A stretch of DNA of 64,000 nt from Marinobacter persicus (GTDB lineage: Bacteria; Pseudomonadota; Gammaproteobacteria; Pseudomonadales; Oleiphilaceae). Positions 36,047 through 45,969 of this stretch are shown piece by piece; the stretch's first letter is position 1; each line of letters begins with the position of its first letter. Below the pieces are notes generated by a model that saw only the letters and a program-made list of their open reading frames with translations, was not told the origin of the DNA and searched no databases. Position numbers and translations under genes: made by a program. Location of the stretch: the NCBI RefSeq assembly GCF_002934325.1, contig NZ_PTIV01000002.1, forward strand, positions 62,001 to 126,000. Direction: 5' to 3'.

Positions 36047-37621
36047 TCAACCATTTCGGCTGATGAAGCGGGAAATCAGATCTTTCAGGCCATTAGCCTG
36101 TTCGCTTAGCTCGTCACTGCTCTGGCGGGCGGATTCGGCCTGATCATCACTCTGGTCCGCGAGGCCGGCGATGTTGACGATCTGCTGGTTGATCTCCTCG
36201 GACACCTGCCCCTGCTGCTCGAAGGCCGCCGACATGGTAATAAAACTGTCGGAGATTGAGTCCACCGATCCGACGATGGTGTTCAGGGAATCAGAAGCTT
36301 CCCGAACCCGGCTCAAACCGTTACCGGCCAGCTCTTCGCCACTGCGAACGGCGGCAATGGTGGTGTCCACTTGTGTGCGGAAATCAGCCACGACCTCATG
36401 AATTTTCTCTGTGGACTGCTGGGTCCTTTGCGCCAGGGCCCGAACCTCGTCCGCCACCACGGAGAAACCCCGGCCGTGTTCCCCGGCCCGGGCCGCCTCA
36501 ATGGCGGCATTCAATGCCAACAGGTTGGTCTGGTCGGCAATGCCGGTGATCAGATCGGCGGCCTCACCAATGGTACGCGTGGATTCACCCAGTTGGCTGA
36601 CCGACTCGCCAATACTGTTCACCCGCTGTACAAGCTCTTCAATGGCAGCCAACGCTTCGCCGCTGCGATCACTGCCCTGATGCGCCAGACGATTGGCCTG
36701 CTCGGCTTCCCGGGCGTTGGCGGTGACGGATTCGGCCACCTCCTGGATGGAAGCGGTCATTTCATTGATGGCGGAGGCGGTCTGCTCGGTTTCCGCCCGT
36801 TGACGGGATATGGCCGACGCCCCCTCGGTGATATGACTGTGGGTGGAGCGGGCCTGATCAAACAGGTGCTCGGCCTGGTCGTCGATCCGGGCGAGGGCCG
36901 TACGAATCCGCGCCCGCTCACTGACCAGCAACAGCGCCAGGCGCGACATCAAGCCACGTTCGTCACTGTAGGTACGGGCAACGATAGGGTCCTGGAAGGC
37001 ATCCGGGCGCAAATCCAGAAGCCCCTGGAGTCGCTTTGACAGGGAGTGGAACACCAGCCAGTACGCCAGCATGTTTGAGCCCACAATCAGGCCCGCCGCC
37101 AACGCCGGCGAGTCCAGCCAGAGAGCACCCAGGCTGATGGCCATGGACAACAGGAACGGCCAGCCCGAGCGGCCGGTGGACAGCGCCTTGTTGCGCCAGG
37201 CGGACGTCAGCCGGCCCACATTGATCTTGCGGTACAGACGTTCGGCCCGGGCAATCTGGTCGCGGGTGGCGGCCACCCGCACCGATTCGTAGCCCACCAT
37301 CTGGCCGTCCTCCCAGATCGGGGTCGCATAGGCGCTGACCCAGTAGTGATCCCCATTCTTCGCCCGGTTCTTCACCACCCCCATCCAGGCCTTGCCGGCC
37401 TTCAGGTATTCCCACATATCGGCGAATACCGCCTGGGGCATATCCGGGTGACGAATCAGGTTGTGGGCCTGCCCGATCAACTCGTCGCGGGTATAGCCGC
37501 TGATGGTTTCGAAGTCATCATTACAGTAGGTGATCACCCCTTTGAGGGTGGTCGTACTGATCAAACGCATCCCTTCCGGGATCTGGATCTCGCGTTCGGT
37601 GACGGGCAGGTTCTTGCGCAT
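36047..37621 (-). CDS. PAS-domain methyl-accepting chemotaxis protein (Aer-like)
   Basis: A 524-residue receptor with an N-terminal PAS domain (about 18-125; [38 protein letters not shown]), typical of Aer and related energy-taxis receptors that bind FAD, then a short double membrane helix (about 155-200), HAMP-like linker and signalling tip [20 protein letters not shown]. It has no periplasmic domain, so it probably senses redox or energy state from the cytoplasm. Confidence 0.9.
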   Translation of the reverse strand: MRKNLPVTEREIQIPEGMRLISTTTLKGVITYCNDDFETISGYTRDELIGQAHNLIRHPDMPQAVFADMWEYLKAGKAWMGVVKNRAKNGDHYWVSAYATPIWEDGQMVGYESVRVAATRDQIARAERLYRKINVGRLTSAWRNKALSTGRSGWPFLLSMAISLGALWLDSPALAAGLIVGSNMLAYWLVFHSLSKRLQGLLDLRPDAFQDPIVARTYSDERGLMSRLALLLVSERARIRTALARIDDQAEHLFDQARSTHSHITEGASAISRQRAETEQTASAINEMTASIQEVAESVTANAREAEQANRLAHQGSDRSGEALAAIEELVQRVNSIGESVSQLGESTRTIGEAADLITGIADQTNLLALNAAIEAARAGEHGRGFSVVADEVRALAQRTQQSTEKIHEVVADFRTQVDTTIAAVRSGEELAGNGLSRVREASDSLNTIVGSVDSISDSFITMSAAFEQQGQVSEEINQQIVNIAGLADQSDDQAESARQSSDELSEQANGLKDLISRFISRNG

Positions 37622-37761
37622 GGTAGTGCCAGGATTAAGGGGAACGACTGGATTTGAGGTGGCGTAGCGTACGCTGGTCCAGCAAACATTAAAATGCTGA
37701 AAAGGTTACGCCGTGTCACCGTATTGTAACGGTCACCTGATCCAGATCTTTAGCCCGGCGT

Positions 37762-38637
37762 TTATTTCGGAACCGCCGCCAGCCGGGCCCGGGGATGAAA
37801 GCGGGCGTTTACCCACAGGGAAAAGGCAATCACCGCACCACCCAGTGCCAGGCGCAAAAGGTCGGCATCCCGGTTCCAGATCAACAGGTTCACCAACAGC
37901 CCCGCCGGCACCAACGCATTATTCATGACCGCCAGGGTGCCCGCGTCCACCACGCAGGCGCCGCGATTCCACAGGTACAGCCCCAGCCCGGAGGCCGCCA
38001 GCCCAAGCCAGGTCAGGATGCCCCACTGGGTGGGCGTTGATGGCAGCTTGCCGGCATCACCAAAAATCAGGAACGACGGCAGGGCAATGATCAAGGCGCC
38101 GAAAAAGAAATAACCGAATGTACGGTAACCGGGAACGGACAGGGTGTAGTGCGCCATCACATGCTTGTACCCGACCTGGCCGGCGGCAAAGGTGAAGTTG
38201 GCCACTTGCAGCAGCAGGAACCCCGTCAGGAAATCCTCGCTCAGCCCGTCGTAGCGGATAATGCCGGCCCCCAGGGTGGCAATCGTCGCCGCCAGCAGTG
38301 CCACCGGTGAAAACCGCCCCGCCAGGGCATCGTCCACCAGGGTGACGTACAACGGCGTGAAGATGGTGAACAGCAACACCTCCGGCACGGAGAGGTAACC
38401 AAAGGAGCGGTAGAGGCAGAGGTAGGTAATCCCAAATTGCAGCATCCCCGTAACCAGGATGCCCAGTTTCAGGCCACCCGGCACACCCCGCCAGCGGGTA
38501 AACGGCAGGAACACCAGCGCCCCCAGCAACACACGGCTGAGCACGGCAAAATCGCTGTCCACATGCCCGGCCAGGAACTCACCAATCAGGCTGAAGGAAA
38601 ATGCCCAGAGAACGGTAACCAGAACAAGTAGTGCCAT
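37762..38637 (-). CDS. EamA/DMT family transporter
   Basis: A 291-residue membrane protein with ten predicted helices in two EamA repeats (about 1-135 and 145-285). Drug/metabolite transporters of this family export amino acids or metabolites. Segments such as LLVLVTVLWAFSFSLIGEF and VSVPGYRTFGYFFFGALIIA fit, but the substrate is unknown. The ATG at 38637 has a GAGG site five bases before it. Confidence 0.85.
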   Translation of the reverse strand: MALLVLVTVLWAFSFSLIGEFLAGHVDSDFAVLSRVLLGALVFLPFTRWRGVPGGLKLGILVTGMLQFGITYLCLYRSFGYLSVPEVLLFTIFTPLYVTLVDDALAGRFSPVALLAATIATLGAGIIRYDGLSEDFLTGFLLLQVANFTFAAGQVGYKHVMAHYTLSVPGYRTFGYFFFGALIIALPSFLIFGDAGKLPSTPTQWGILTWLGLAASGLGLYLWNRGACVVDAGTLAVMNNALVPAGLLVNLLIWNRDADLLRLALGGAVIAFSLWVNARFHPRARLAAVPK

Positions 38638-38731
38638 GTCGACCTCGCGCTGCAATAAACGGCCGCTACCATACCCAATTTAGGGCTGAAACACAGCCAA
38701 TATGAATAAATCCCATTTGTGAGCAAGAGCG

Positions 38732-38831
38732 GTCGGGTAGGCTTTTCCAAAACTGTCTGCAGCCAGGGATGGCTGCAGTCAAGCCTTACAGGGAAGTACT
38801 CGCGGGCGTGTTTTGGAGAAGCCTATCCGAC
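38732..38831. repeat. Large intergenic hairpin element, copy E
   Basis: Arms 38732-38753 and 38810-38831 pair over 22 bp with two mismatches (GTCGGGTAGGCTTTTCCAAA plus AC). The minus-strand interior has ACACGCCCGCGAGTACTTCC, CTGTAAGGCTTGACT and the near-palindrome CTGCAGCCATCCCTGGCTGC, the same core as copies B and F. It sits between the divergent EamA and MATE genes, upstream of the MATE promoter region. Confidence 0.83.
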
Positions 38832-38912
38832 TGCTCGTCAGCACCGAATTTCAGGTATCATGCCCGGTCTGCGGACCTAAGCCTCACTCCACTACCAGCA
38901 AGCCGTGACCCC

Positions 38913-40313
38913 ATGGACGAACTTCATCAGCCATTACCGGAAACCCGCCAGCCCCTGGTGCAACGCACGCTGACCGAATGGAAAACCCTGTCGCTGCTGG
39001 GCGGGCCCATACTGATCGCGCAACTGGCGCAAATGGCCAATGGCGCCATCGACACCATCATGGCCGGTCACGCCAGTGCCGAGGACCTGGCCGCCGTGGG
39101 TATTGGCAGCAGCCTGTGGATGCCGCTGTTCCTGTTCTTCATGGGCCTGCTGGGCGCCCTGCAGCCCATCATTTCGGGCTACAACGGCGCCCGCACGCTT
39201 GAGAAGATCATGCCGGCCACCTGGCAAGGCATCTACATCACCGTTGGCGGCACGGTGATCATGGCGCTGCTGCTTACCAATGTTCACCCGATACTGGCCA
39301 TCCTGAAACTGGAACCACACACTGCGGGCATTACCCAGGGCTACCTGGACGCCTTTGCCTGGGGCATTCCGGCACTCTTGCTGATGAACGCACTTCGGGG
39401 CCTGACCGACGGCCTGGGCCACACCCGGGTGATCATGGCCTTCTCGGTACTCAGTACACTCGTCAATCTGCCACTGAACTACATCTTCATCTACGGCAAA
39501 CTGGGGCTGCCCGCCATGGGCGGCGTGGGTTGCGGCTGGGCCACTACCATTTCCAACAGCGTGGCGGCCATTGCCATGCTGGTATACCTGAACCGCAGCG
39601 CCACCTACCGGCACTTTCATTTACTGACGGACTGGGCGCGGCCCAGTTGGCGCGGCATTCGATACATACTGCGCATCGGCGTGCCAATCGGATTTACCAT
39701 TTTCGTGGAAGCCAGCATGTTCGCGGTCATTGCCCTGTTTCTGGCCCCCCTTGGGCCGGTGGTGGTCGCCGGTCACCAGATCGCCCTGAATGTGGTCTCG
39801 CTGATGTTCATGCTGCCCCTTAGTCTGGGCATGGCCCTGACGCTGCGGGTCAGCTTCCTCGTGGGCGCCCGGGCGCCGGACACCGCCCGCCTGATCTCCC
39901 GCAGTTCGCTGATCCTTGCGTCGAGTATTGCCCTGGTGTTCGCCTCGTCACTGTTTGTCTTCTCCGGGCCAATTGCCGCCCTGTACACCAGCGATACCGA
40001 GGTTCAGGCGGTCACCGTTCGCCTGCTGGCCTTCGCCGCGCTGTTCCAGATTGCTGACGTGATCCAGGTAACCTGCATCAGCGCCCTGCGGGGCTACAAG
40101 GACACCGGCATCCCGTTTTTCATCATGCTGTTTTCCTTCTGGGGCATTGGGTTGCCACTGGGGTACACCCTGACCTTCACCGACTGGCTGGCGCCAGCCA
40201 TGGGCGCGGCCGGCTTCTGGATCGGGCTGACCGCAGGCCTGACCTCCGCGAGTCTGCTGCTGGGGTGGCGGCTTTTTAGCTACCACGTCGCCATGCAGCC
40301 ATCAACAGACTGA
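38913..40313 (+). CDS. MATE family efflux transporter (NorM-like)
   Basis: A 466-residue polytopic protein with twelve helices. LGGPILIAQLAQMANGAIDTIMAG at the N-terminus and the matching GVPIGFTIFVEASMFAVIALFL in the second half are the duplicated MATE signature. MATE proteins export cationic drugs or metabolites with Na+ or H+. The start at 38913 gives the family N-terminus; an upstream start would run through hairpin element E. Confidence 0.93.
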   Translation: MDELHQPLPETRQPLVQRTLTEWKTLSLLGGPILIAQLAQMANGAIDTIMAGHASAEDLAAVGIGSSLWMPLFLFFMGLLGALQPIISGYNGARTLEKIMPATWQGIYITVGGTVIMALLLTNVHPILAILKLEPHTAGITQGYLDAFAWGIPALLLMNALRGLTDGLGHTRVIMAFSVLSTLVNLPLNYIFIYGKLGLPAMGGVGCGWATTISNSVAAIAMLVYLNRSATYRHFHLLTDWARPSWRGIRYILRIGVPIGFTIFVEASMFAVIALFLAPLGPVVVAGHQIALNVVSLMFMLPLSLGMALTLRVSFLVGARAPDTARLISRSSLILASSIALVFASSLFVFSGPIAALYTSDTEVQAVTVRLLAFAALFQIADVIQVTCISALRGYKDTGIPFFIMLFSFWGIGLPLGYTLTFTDWLAPAMGAAGFWIGLTAGLTSASLLLGWRLFSYHVAMQPSTD

Positions 40314-40339
40314 AGTAGAGCAAGGAAAGAGCGTCCCAA

Positions 40340-41347
40340 TCAGGCGCTGGCTGGCATGGCAGCGATGGGCGGGCCATCGGCATACACGATGCGATCACGG
40401 CCGCCTTCTTTGGCCTGATAGAGGGCATCATCGGCCCGGGTCAGCCAGCTTTCCATGCTTTCACCCGGCTGCAATGTGGCCACGCCGTAGGATATGGTCA
40501 CAGCGCCATCAGGGCATTTCAGGCGCCGACGCAAGAGTCGCTGGAGCTCAGTCATCACGGTATCCAGATCTTCACCGCCAACGTCGGGGAGCAGCAGCAC
40601 GAACTCCTCGCCGCCGAACCGGAAGAGCTGATCGTATTTCCGGGTGTGGCTGTCGATCAGGGTGACCAGGTCAACCAGAATGTCATCACCCAACACGTGC
40701 CCGTACTGGTCGTTGATCTTCTTGAAGTGATCGATGTCCAGCAATACCAGTGTCTGCGGTTTGCCGGTACGTTCAGCAGTTGCAACCGCCATATCCAGCT
40801 CATAATCCATGGAGCGGCGATTCTTCACGCCGGTCAGTGGATCGATGGTGGCCAGGTGCTCAAGCCTGCGCCGCTGACTGCGGTTACGATAGGCAAAAAC
40901 ATGGGCGCTGGCGGTCACCACGGCGGCGGCCACTGCAAATGACCACATCTGTTCGTGGCTGCGGAACGCATCGCTGACCAGCATCATCAGAAGCACCGCC
41001 GATACGTTGATGGCCAGGGCCATCCGGGGGTGTGTCAGGAAGAAGGTTGTCACCAGGCAAGGGTAAAGCCAGAACAGCCCCGGGTCGCCCACCAGGACGC
41101 CTACCAGGACGGCCCCATAGCTGGCCACACAGGCCATCAAAAGGCCGGCCCGGCGTGTGTCGCCGGTTTGCCAGGCATGGTTCACCGACACCGCCACGCC
41201 AGCGAGGATCAGAAGATCGACCACGAAGGCCACGGAATTGCCCTGTATAAAGCGCAGGATCGCAAAAGGCGTCACGCCGAACACCGCGCTGACACCCAGC
41301 AAGGTGATAATTGATAAACGGAAATCGTTCTTCAACCGGTATAACAT
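40340..41347 (-). CDS. Membrane-bound diguanylate cyclase
   Basis: A 335-residue enzyme with about six N-terminal helices (residues 12-153) and a C-terminal GGDEF domain (about 165-325). The active-site motif is GGEEF at 245-249, and an intact inhibitory I-site RKYD lies at 236-239, five residues before it. It should make c-di-GMP and be product-inhibited. The helical part lacks a recognised ligand domain. It faces a degenerate HD-GYP protein gene across 192 bases. Confidence 0.92.
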   Translation of the reverse strand: MLYRLKNDFRLSIITLLGVSAVFGVTPFAILRFIQGNSVAFVVDLLILAGVAVSVNHAWQTGDTRRAGLLMACVASYGAVLVGVLVGDPGLFWLYPCLVTTFFLTHPRMALAINVSAVLLMMLVSDAFRSHEQMWSFAVAAAVVTASAHVFAYRNRSQRRRLEHLATIDPLTGVKNRRSMDYELDMAVATAERTGKPQTLVLLDIDHFKKINDQYGHVLGDDILVDLVTLIDSHTRKYDQLFRFGGEEFVLLLPDVGGEDLDTVMTELQRLLRRRLKCPDGAVTISYGVATLQPGESMESWLTRADDALYQAKEGGRDRIVYADGPPIAAMPASA

Positions 41348-41539
41348 GATGTGTCGCTTAGGACGATAGTCTTATTGTTTGCCCCAAGCTTAGACCAACG
41401 TTGGACATTCATCTTTAGCAAGATACGATTCTTAACAATTCTATCGGCAAACACGACATACTCCGACATGCAACCGCCGGCGGATTTCACTATTATCTCC
41501 GGTTACCCATAAGTTAAAAACAAGACACCATCCAGGGTT

Positions 41540-42685
41540 TTGAGCACCAAGGACAACGCGTTGGCTTCACTCGTAAGAATAGCCCCAGGGGCACTCGTTA
41601 TCGGTCGGCCTCTGCCGTGGGACGTCTATGACGCAGACGGCAATGTGCTGTTGCGCCAGGGTTATGTGATCCAGACAAACAGCCAACTGGAGCACCTGTT
41701 CGAGCGGGGACGTTTCAAGCCACGCAAGATTGACCTACCCCAGGAAGAGGAATTCCAGGACAACCGTAAGCGCAATCCGTTCGCGGACTATGCCGAATTA
41801 CTGATCACCCTGGAAACCACCATTAACGCCATTACCTCCCGGGAGGAGTCGGCGGAAAAGCGCCTGCTGGGCCTGAGCCGGATGCTGGAGCGCACCTGCG
41901 TGGAAGCACCGGACGCCACGCTGGCACTGGTGCACCTGTACTCGGTGAACCCCAACATCCATGAACAGATCCTGTTCTATGGCATTCTGTGCCAGTTCAT
42001 CGCACGGCAATTCGGGCTGGACAACAAACGTACCCGCATTCTGACCGCCGCCGCCCTCAGCGCCAACCTGGCGCTGGTCCCGGTGGCGGACAAGCTGAAC
42101 TCCTCCAACATCATTCTCAGCCGTGAGCAACGCGAGGTAATTCAAAAGCACCCGGACCGCAGTATCCGGGCACTGGAAGCCGCCGGCATCACCAACAAGC
42201 TTCTGCACAAGATCATTGCCCAACACCACGAATATTCGGACGGCTCGGGCTACCCGGAAAACCTCAGCGGCTCCGACATCCTGCCGGAAGCTGAAATCCT
42301 GGCCCTGGCCGAGCGCTACGTGGCCATGATCACCAAGCGGGCCTATCGCACCCGTATGGATATCATCGAAGCCCGGAAAATGGTGTCCACCCTGGCCGAT
42401 GGCAAATTCCGTCCGGCCATTCCCCGTGCCCTGCTGGACGTGTTGGGCTACTACCCACCCGGTGTGCTGGTCCGGCTGGACAATAACGAAGTGGGCGTGG
42501 TCACCCGCCGGGCCAACAAATCCCGCGGACCTTTTGTGCAGGCCATCTTCAATCCCCGGGGCCACCGTTACAACGGCACCTTCGAGCGCGACACCAGCCT
42601 GATGGACTACATGATCCGGGAACCGGAAGAACCCGAGACCATGCCTTCCATGGACTTCAGCATGCTTTGGGGATTCCGCTCCTAA
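41540..42685 (+). CDS. Degenerate HD-GYP domain protein
   Basis: A 381-residue cytoplasmic protein. The C-terminal half of an HD-GYP domain is clear: QREVIQKHPDRSIRALEAAG, then IAQHHEYSDGSGYPENLSG, which keeps the GYP motif. However, the HD dyad expected in an LLHDIGK motif is replaced (ALSANLALVPVADKL), so phosphodiesterase activity is doubtful and c-di-GMP or partner binding is more likely. A further 80-residue C-terminal domain follows. The likely start is a TTG at 41540, as no ATG or GTG precedes the conserved region. Confidence 0.8.
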   Translation: MSTKDNALASLVRIAPGALVIGRPLPWDVYDADGNVLLRQGYVIQTNSQLEHLFERGRFKPRKIDLPQEEEFQDNRKRNPFADYAELLITLETTINAITSREESAEKRLLGLSRMLERTCVEAPDATLALVHLYSVNPNIHEQILFYGILCQFIARQFGLDNKRTRILTAAALSANLALVPVADKLNSSNIILSREQREVIQKHPDRSIRALEAAGITNKLLHKIIAQHHEYSDGSGYPENLSGSDILPEAEILALAERYVAMITKRAYRTRMDIIEARKMVSTLADGKFRPAIPRALLDVLGYYPPGVLVRLDNNEVGVVTRRANKSRGPFVQAIFNPRGHRYNGTFERDTSLMDYMIREPEEPETMPSMDFSMLWGFRS

Positions 42686-42817
42686 AACCCCGCTCCTGAT
42701 GCCTGTCTCGCAATTCCTTTGCCAGACAGGACGCTAACGGTTTACATGACCGTATTTCCCGCTAGACTCCATAGTTTAGGCTATCAATCACCATCCATGG
42801 CACACCGGGGAGATTCC

Positions 42818-44176
42818 ATGGAAGCCATTTCCGATTTTGTAAGCACAGTCAACGGCCTGGTATGGGGTCCGCCCATGCTGGTAATGATCCTTGGGGTCGG
42901 CCTGTTCCTGAGTATTGGCCTGAAACTGATGCCCGTGCTGAAGCTGGGCGCCGGCTTCCGGTTGATGTGGAGCGGCCGTGCCCGTGGAGAAGCAGACGAG
43001 GGCGAAATTCCACCCTTCCAGGCGCTGATGACAGCCCTTTCCGCGACCGTGGGCACGGGCAACATCGCCGGCGTGGCCACGGCGGTGTTCCTGGGCGGCC
43101 CGGGCGCCCTGTTCTGGATGTGGCTGACCGCCCTGGTGGGCATGGCCACCAAGTATTCCGAAGCGGTACTGGCGGTTCGCTTCCGTGAGGTGGATGAGCG
43201 TGGCAAGCATGTTGGCGGTCCCATGTATTACATCCGCAACGGCCTGGGCAACAAGTGGGCCTGGCTGGGCGTGCTGTTTGCTATTTTTGCGGCCGTCGCG
43301 GCCTTTGGCATTGGCAACACGGTACAGGCCAACTCGGTGGCGGACGTGCTGGAAACCAACTTCGGCCTGCCGCACTGGGTCACCGGCCTGATCCTGATGG
43401 TGCTGGTGGGCATGGTGCTGATTGGTGGCATTCGCCGCATTGGCCAGGTAGCCAGCGCACTCGTGCCATTCATGGCCGTTTCCTACGTCTTGATTGGCCT
43501 GATTGTGCTTGCCATCAATGCCAACGAAATTCCATCCGCCATCGCCACGGTTTTCAGCTCAGCGTTCAGCGGGTCGGCTGCCGAGGGCGGTTTTGCCGGC
43601 GCAGCAGTCTGGGCTGCCATTCGTTTTGGCGTGGCCCGGGGCATCTTCTCCAACGAAGCGGGCCTGGGCTCTGCACCTATTGCACACGCCGTGGCCCAGA
43701 CCAAAGACCCGGTAAAGCAGGGCATGGTGGCCATGCTGGGCACCTTCATCGACACTATCATCGTGTGCAGCATCACCGGCCTGGTGATTATCACCTCCGG
43801 CGCCTGGACCTCAGGCGAAACAGGGGCCGCACTCACCTCGCTGGCGTTTGAATCCGGCCTGCCCGGCTTTGGCAATTACATCGTCGCCATTTCCCTGGCC
43901 ATTTTTGCCTTCACCACCATTCTGGGATGGTCCTTCTACGGCGAGCGCTGCATCGAGTTCCTGTTCGGCCCCAAAGCCATCGTGCCATATCGGGTGGTCT
44001 GGATCGCCGCCATTCCGGTGGGCGCCACGGTCAACCTGGGGTTCATCTGGCTGGTGGCAGACACCCTGAACGCCATGATGGCGCTCCCCAACCTGATTGC
44101 ACTGTTGCTGCTCAGCCCGGTGGTCTTCAAACTCAGTCGGGCGTATTTTGATAAAGAAAAGGCTACTGGCCGGTAA
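42818..44176 (+). CDS. Sodium:alanine/glycine symporter (AGCS family)
   Basis: A 452-residue transporter with about eleven helices and the AGCS motifs GTGNIAGVATAVFLGGPGALFWMW (sodium site) and NEAGLGSAPIAHAVAQT. The family imports alanine or glycine with Na+. The ATG at 42818 has a GGGGAG site six bases before it; longer starts are unlikely. It ends with a positively charged tail. The Prx gene follows after 99 bases with its own site. Confidence 0.93.
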   Translation: MEAISDFVSTVNGLVWGPPMLVMILGVGLFLSIGLKLMPVLKLGAGFRLMWSGRARGEADEGEIPPFQALMTALSATVGTGNIAGVATAVFLGGPGALFWMWLTALVGMATKYSEAVLAVRFREVDERGKHVGGPMYYIRNGLGNKWAWLGVLFAIFAAVAAFGIGNTVQANSVADVLETNFGLPHWVTGLILMVLVGMVLIGGIRRIGQVASALVPFMAVSYVLIGLIVLAINANEIPSAIATVFSSAFSGSAAEGGFAGAAVWAAIRFGVARGIFSNEAGLGSAPIAHAVAQTKDPVKQGMVAMLGTFIDTIIVCSITGLVIITSGAWTSGETGAALTSLAFESGLPGFGNYIVAISLAIFAFTTILGWSFYGERCIEFLFGPKAIVPYRVVWIAAIPVGATVNLGFIWLVADTLNAMMALPNLIALLLLSPVVFKLSRAYFDKEKATGR

Positions 44177-44275
44177 ACACTTGTTTTCCGAGCTAGGAGC
44201 GCCAATATCACAAAGAGCGGTTCAAAAAAGAGATTTTCACATTCAGCACCTCCATCAAGGTAAAGGAGAATCACT

Positions 44276-44929
44276 ATGAGTCTGCGCTTAGGCGATACCG
44301 CACCGGATTTCGAACAGGAATCCAGCGAGGGCACCATCCACTTCCACGACTGGCTGGGCGACGGCTGGGGCGTACTCTTCTCCCACCCGGCGGATTTCAC
44401 TCCGGTCTGCACCACGGAGCTGGGTCTGACCGCGAAGCTGAAGGACGAGTTCGAGAAGCGTAACGTCAAGGCCATTGCCCTGAGCGTGGACCCGGTGGAA
44501 TCCCACAAAGACTGGATCAAGGACATCAACGAGACCCAGGGTTGCGCGGTTAACTTCCCGATCATTGCCGACGAGGATGGCAAGGTCTCCAAGCTGTACG
44601 ACATGATTCACCCGAATGCCGACAGCACCCTGACCGTGCGTTCGCTGTTCATCATTGATCCGAACAAGAAGATCCGCCTGATCATTACTTACCCGGCGTC
44701 CACGGGCCGCAACTTCAACGAAGTACTGCGCGTAATCGACTCCCTGCAAATGACCGACGAGCACAAGGTGGCCACCCCAGGCAACTGGGAACGTGGTGGT
44801 GATGTTGTGATTGTTCCGTCCCTGCAGGACGAGGACGAGATCAAGCAGCGCTTCCCGAAAGGCTACAAAGCCGTGAAGTCCTACCTGCGCATGACGCCGG
44901 ATCCGACGTCCAACTGGAGCGGTGACTGA
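44276..44929 (+). CDS. 1-Cys peroxiredoxin (Prx6 type)
   Basis: A 217-residue peroxiredoxin with the active-site motif SHPADFTPVCTTELG (peroxidatic Cys45, Thr42 before it) and the distal Arg in LTVRSLFIIDPNKKIRL. The length and the C-terminal PSLQDEDEIKQRFPKGYKAV segment are those of the Prx6 subfamily, which reduces H2O2 and lipid hydroperoxides using one cysteine. A strong AAAGGAG site precedes the ATG. A terminator follows. Confidence 0.95.
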   Translation: MSLRLGDTAPDFEQESSEGTIHFHDWLGDGWGVLFSHPADFTPVCTTELGLTAKLKDEFEKRNVKAIALSVDPVESHKDWIKDINETQGCAVNFPIIADEDGKVSKLYDMIHPNADSTLTVRSLFIIDPNKKIRLIITYPASTGRNFNEVLRVIDSLQMTDEHKVATPGNWERGGDVVIVPSLQDEDEIKQRFPKGYKAVKSYLRMTPDPTSNWSGD

Positions 44930-44950
44930 TCCACCCCTGCCTTAAGGCAT

Positions 44951-44987
44951 AAAAAAACCGGGCTGCTTAGGCGGCCCGGTTTTTTTT
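44951..44987. terminator. Bidirectional rho-independent terminator
   Basis: AAAAAAACCGGGC (44951-44963) pairs with GCCCGGTTTTTTTT (44974-44987) around a short loop. It lies between the peroxiredoxin gene and the convergent metQ gene, and can act on either strand. Confidence 0.92.
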
Positions 44988-45029
44988 ATGGCTGGCGGGC
45001 AAACCCATGCCCGCCGAGAGAAGCCCGGC

Positions 45030-45815
45030 TTAGAACGCCGGTACCACGGCCCCTTCGTAGTTTTCGAGGATGAAGTTCTTCACTTCCTCGGACTGCAGGG
45101 CATCGGCCAGCTTCTGCATGGCTTCGCTGTCCTTGTTGTCCGGACGGGCCACCAGGATATTGACATAAGGTGAATCCGAACCCTCGATAAGCAGCGCATC
45201 CTCTGTCGGATTGAGGCCAGCTTCCAGCGCGTAGTTAGTGTTGATCAGCGCCAGGTCCACCTGGCCGAGGATACGCGGCAGGGTGGCCGCTTCCAGCTCT
45301 TTGAACTCCAGGTCTTTCGGGTTTTCGGCAATATCACGCGGGGTGGCGGTGATCTTGCTTTCGTCTTCGAGGGTGATCAGGCCCGCTTTCTGGAGCAGCA
45401 GCAGGGCACGCCCACCGTTGGTCGGGTCGTTGGGGATGGCCACGACCGCGCCTTCTTCCAGCTCGTCCAGGGAGGAGATGCGGTTGGAGTAGGCGCCAAA
45501 CGGCTCGATGTGAACGCCGGCAACAGTCACCAGGTTGGTGCCACGGCCTTCGTTAAACTCATCCAGGTACGGCTGGTGCTGGAAGAAGTTGGCGTCCATG
45601 CGCTTCTGGCTGACCTGGATGTTCGGCTGGATGTAGTCAGTGAAAACTTTGACATCCAGTTCAACACCCTGCTCGGCCAGGGTCGGCTTCACAAATTCCA
45701 GGATCTCCGCATGGGGAACCGGGGTAGCCGCTACCGACAGTTTTTCCGCCAGGGCTGCGGAAGAAAAGAAAGTTGCGGCGGCAGCCACGGCTACCAGGGT
45801 TTTCTTGAAGTTCAT
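45030..45815 (-). CDS. metQ: Methionine ABC transporter substrate-binding protein
   Basis: A 261-residue NlpA/MetQ protein: signal peptide (about residues 1-23, ...SSAALA-EK), body with VAATPVPHAEILEFVKPTLAEQG, VFTDYIQPN, NFFQHQPYLDEFN and IPNDPTNGGRALLLLQKAGL. It binds D- and L-methionine for the MetNI importer. No lipobox Cys is present at the cleavage site, so it should be soluble in the periplasm rather than lipid-anchored. It is separated from metI by hairpin element F. Confidence 0.95.
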   Translation of the reverse strand: MNFKKTLVAVAAAATFFSSAALAEKLSVAATPVPHAEILEFVKPTLAEQGVELDVKVFTDYIQPNIQVSQKRMDANFFQHQPYLDEFNEGRGTNLVTVAGVHIEPFGAYSNRISSLDELEEGAVVAIPNDPTNGGRALLLLQKAGLITLEDESKITATPRDIAENPKDLEFKELEAATLPRILGQVDLALINTNYALEAGLNPTEDALLIEGSDSPYVNILVARPDNKDSEAMQKLADALQSEEVKNFILENYEGAVVPAF

Positions 45816-45860
45816 TATTCTGTGCTCCTGTTGTTCTGAGAATTCATTACACCAGACGCA

Positions 45861-45969
45861 CTCCCTTGCGGGACCTCCTCCAGAAACACGCCGACAAGCA
45901 CATCCATGTGGGCTTGACTCGGGCCATCCATGGCCCTCGACAGTTTCTGGAGGAGGTCCCGCAAGGGAG
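45861..45969. repeat. Large intergenic hairpin element, copy F
   Basis: Arms 45861-45887 and 45943-45969 are a perfect 27-bp inverted repeat (CTCCCTTGCGGGACCTCCTC plus CAGAAAC). The interior carries ACACGCCGACAAGCACATCC, ATGTGGGCTTGACT and the palindrome GGGCCATCCATGGCCC. It lies within the metNIQ operon between metI and metQ, so the transcript would fold into a very stable stem there. Confidence 0.87.

Noticed and set aside
10320..45969. The hairpin elements as MITEs or insertion-sequence remnants
   Set aside because: Outer ends differ between copies, there are no evident target-site duplications and no transposase gene was seen in the window.
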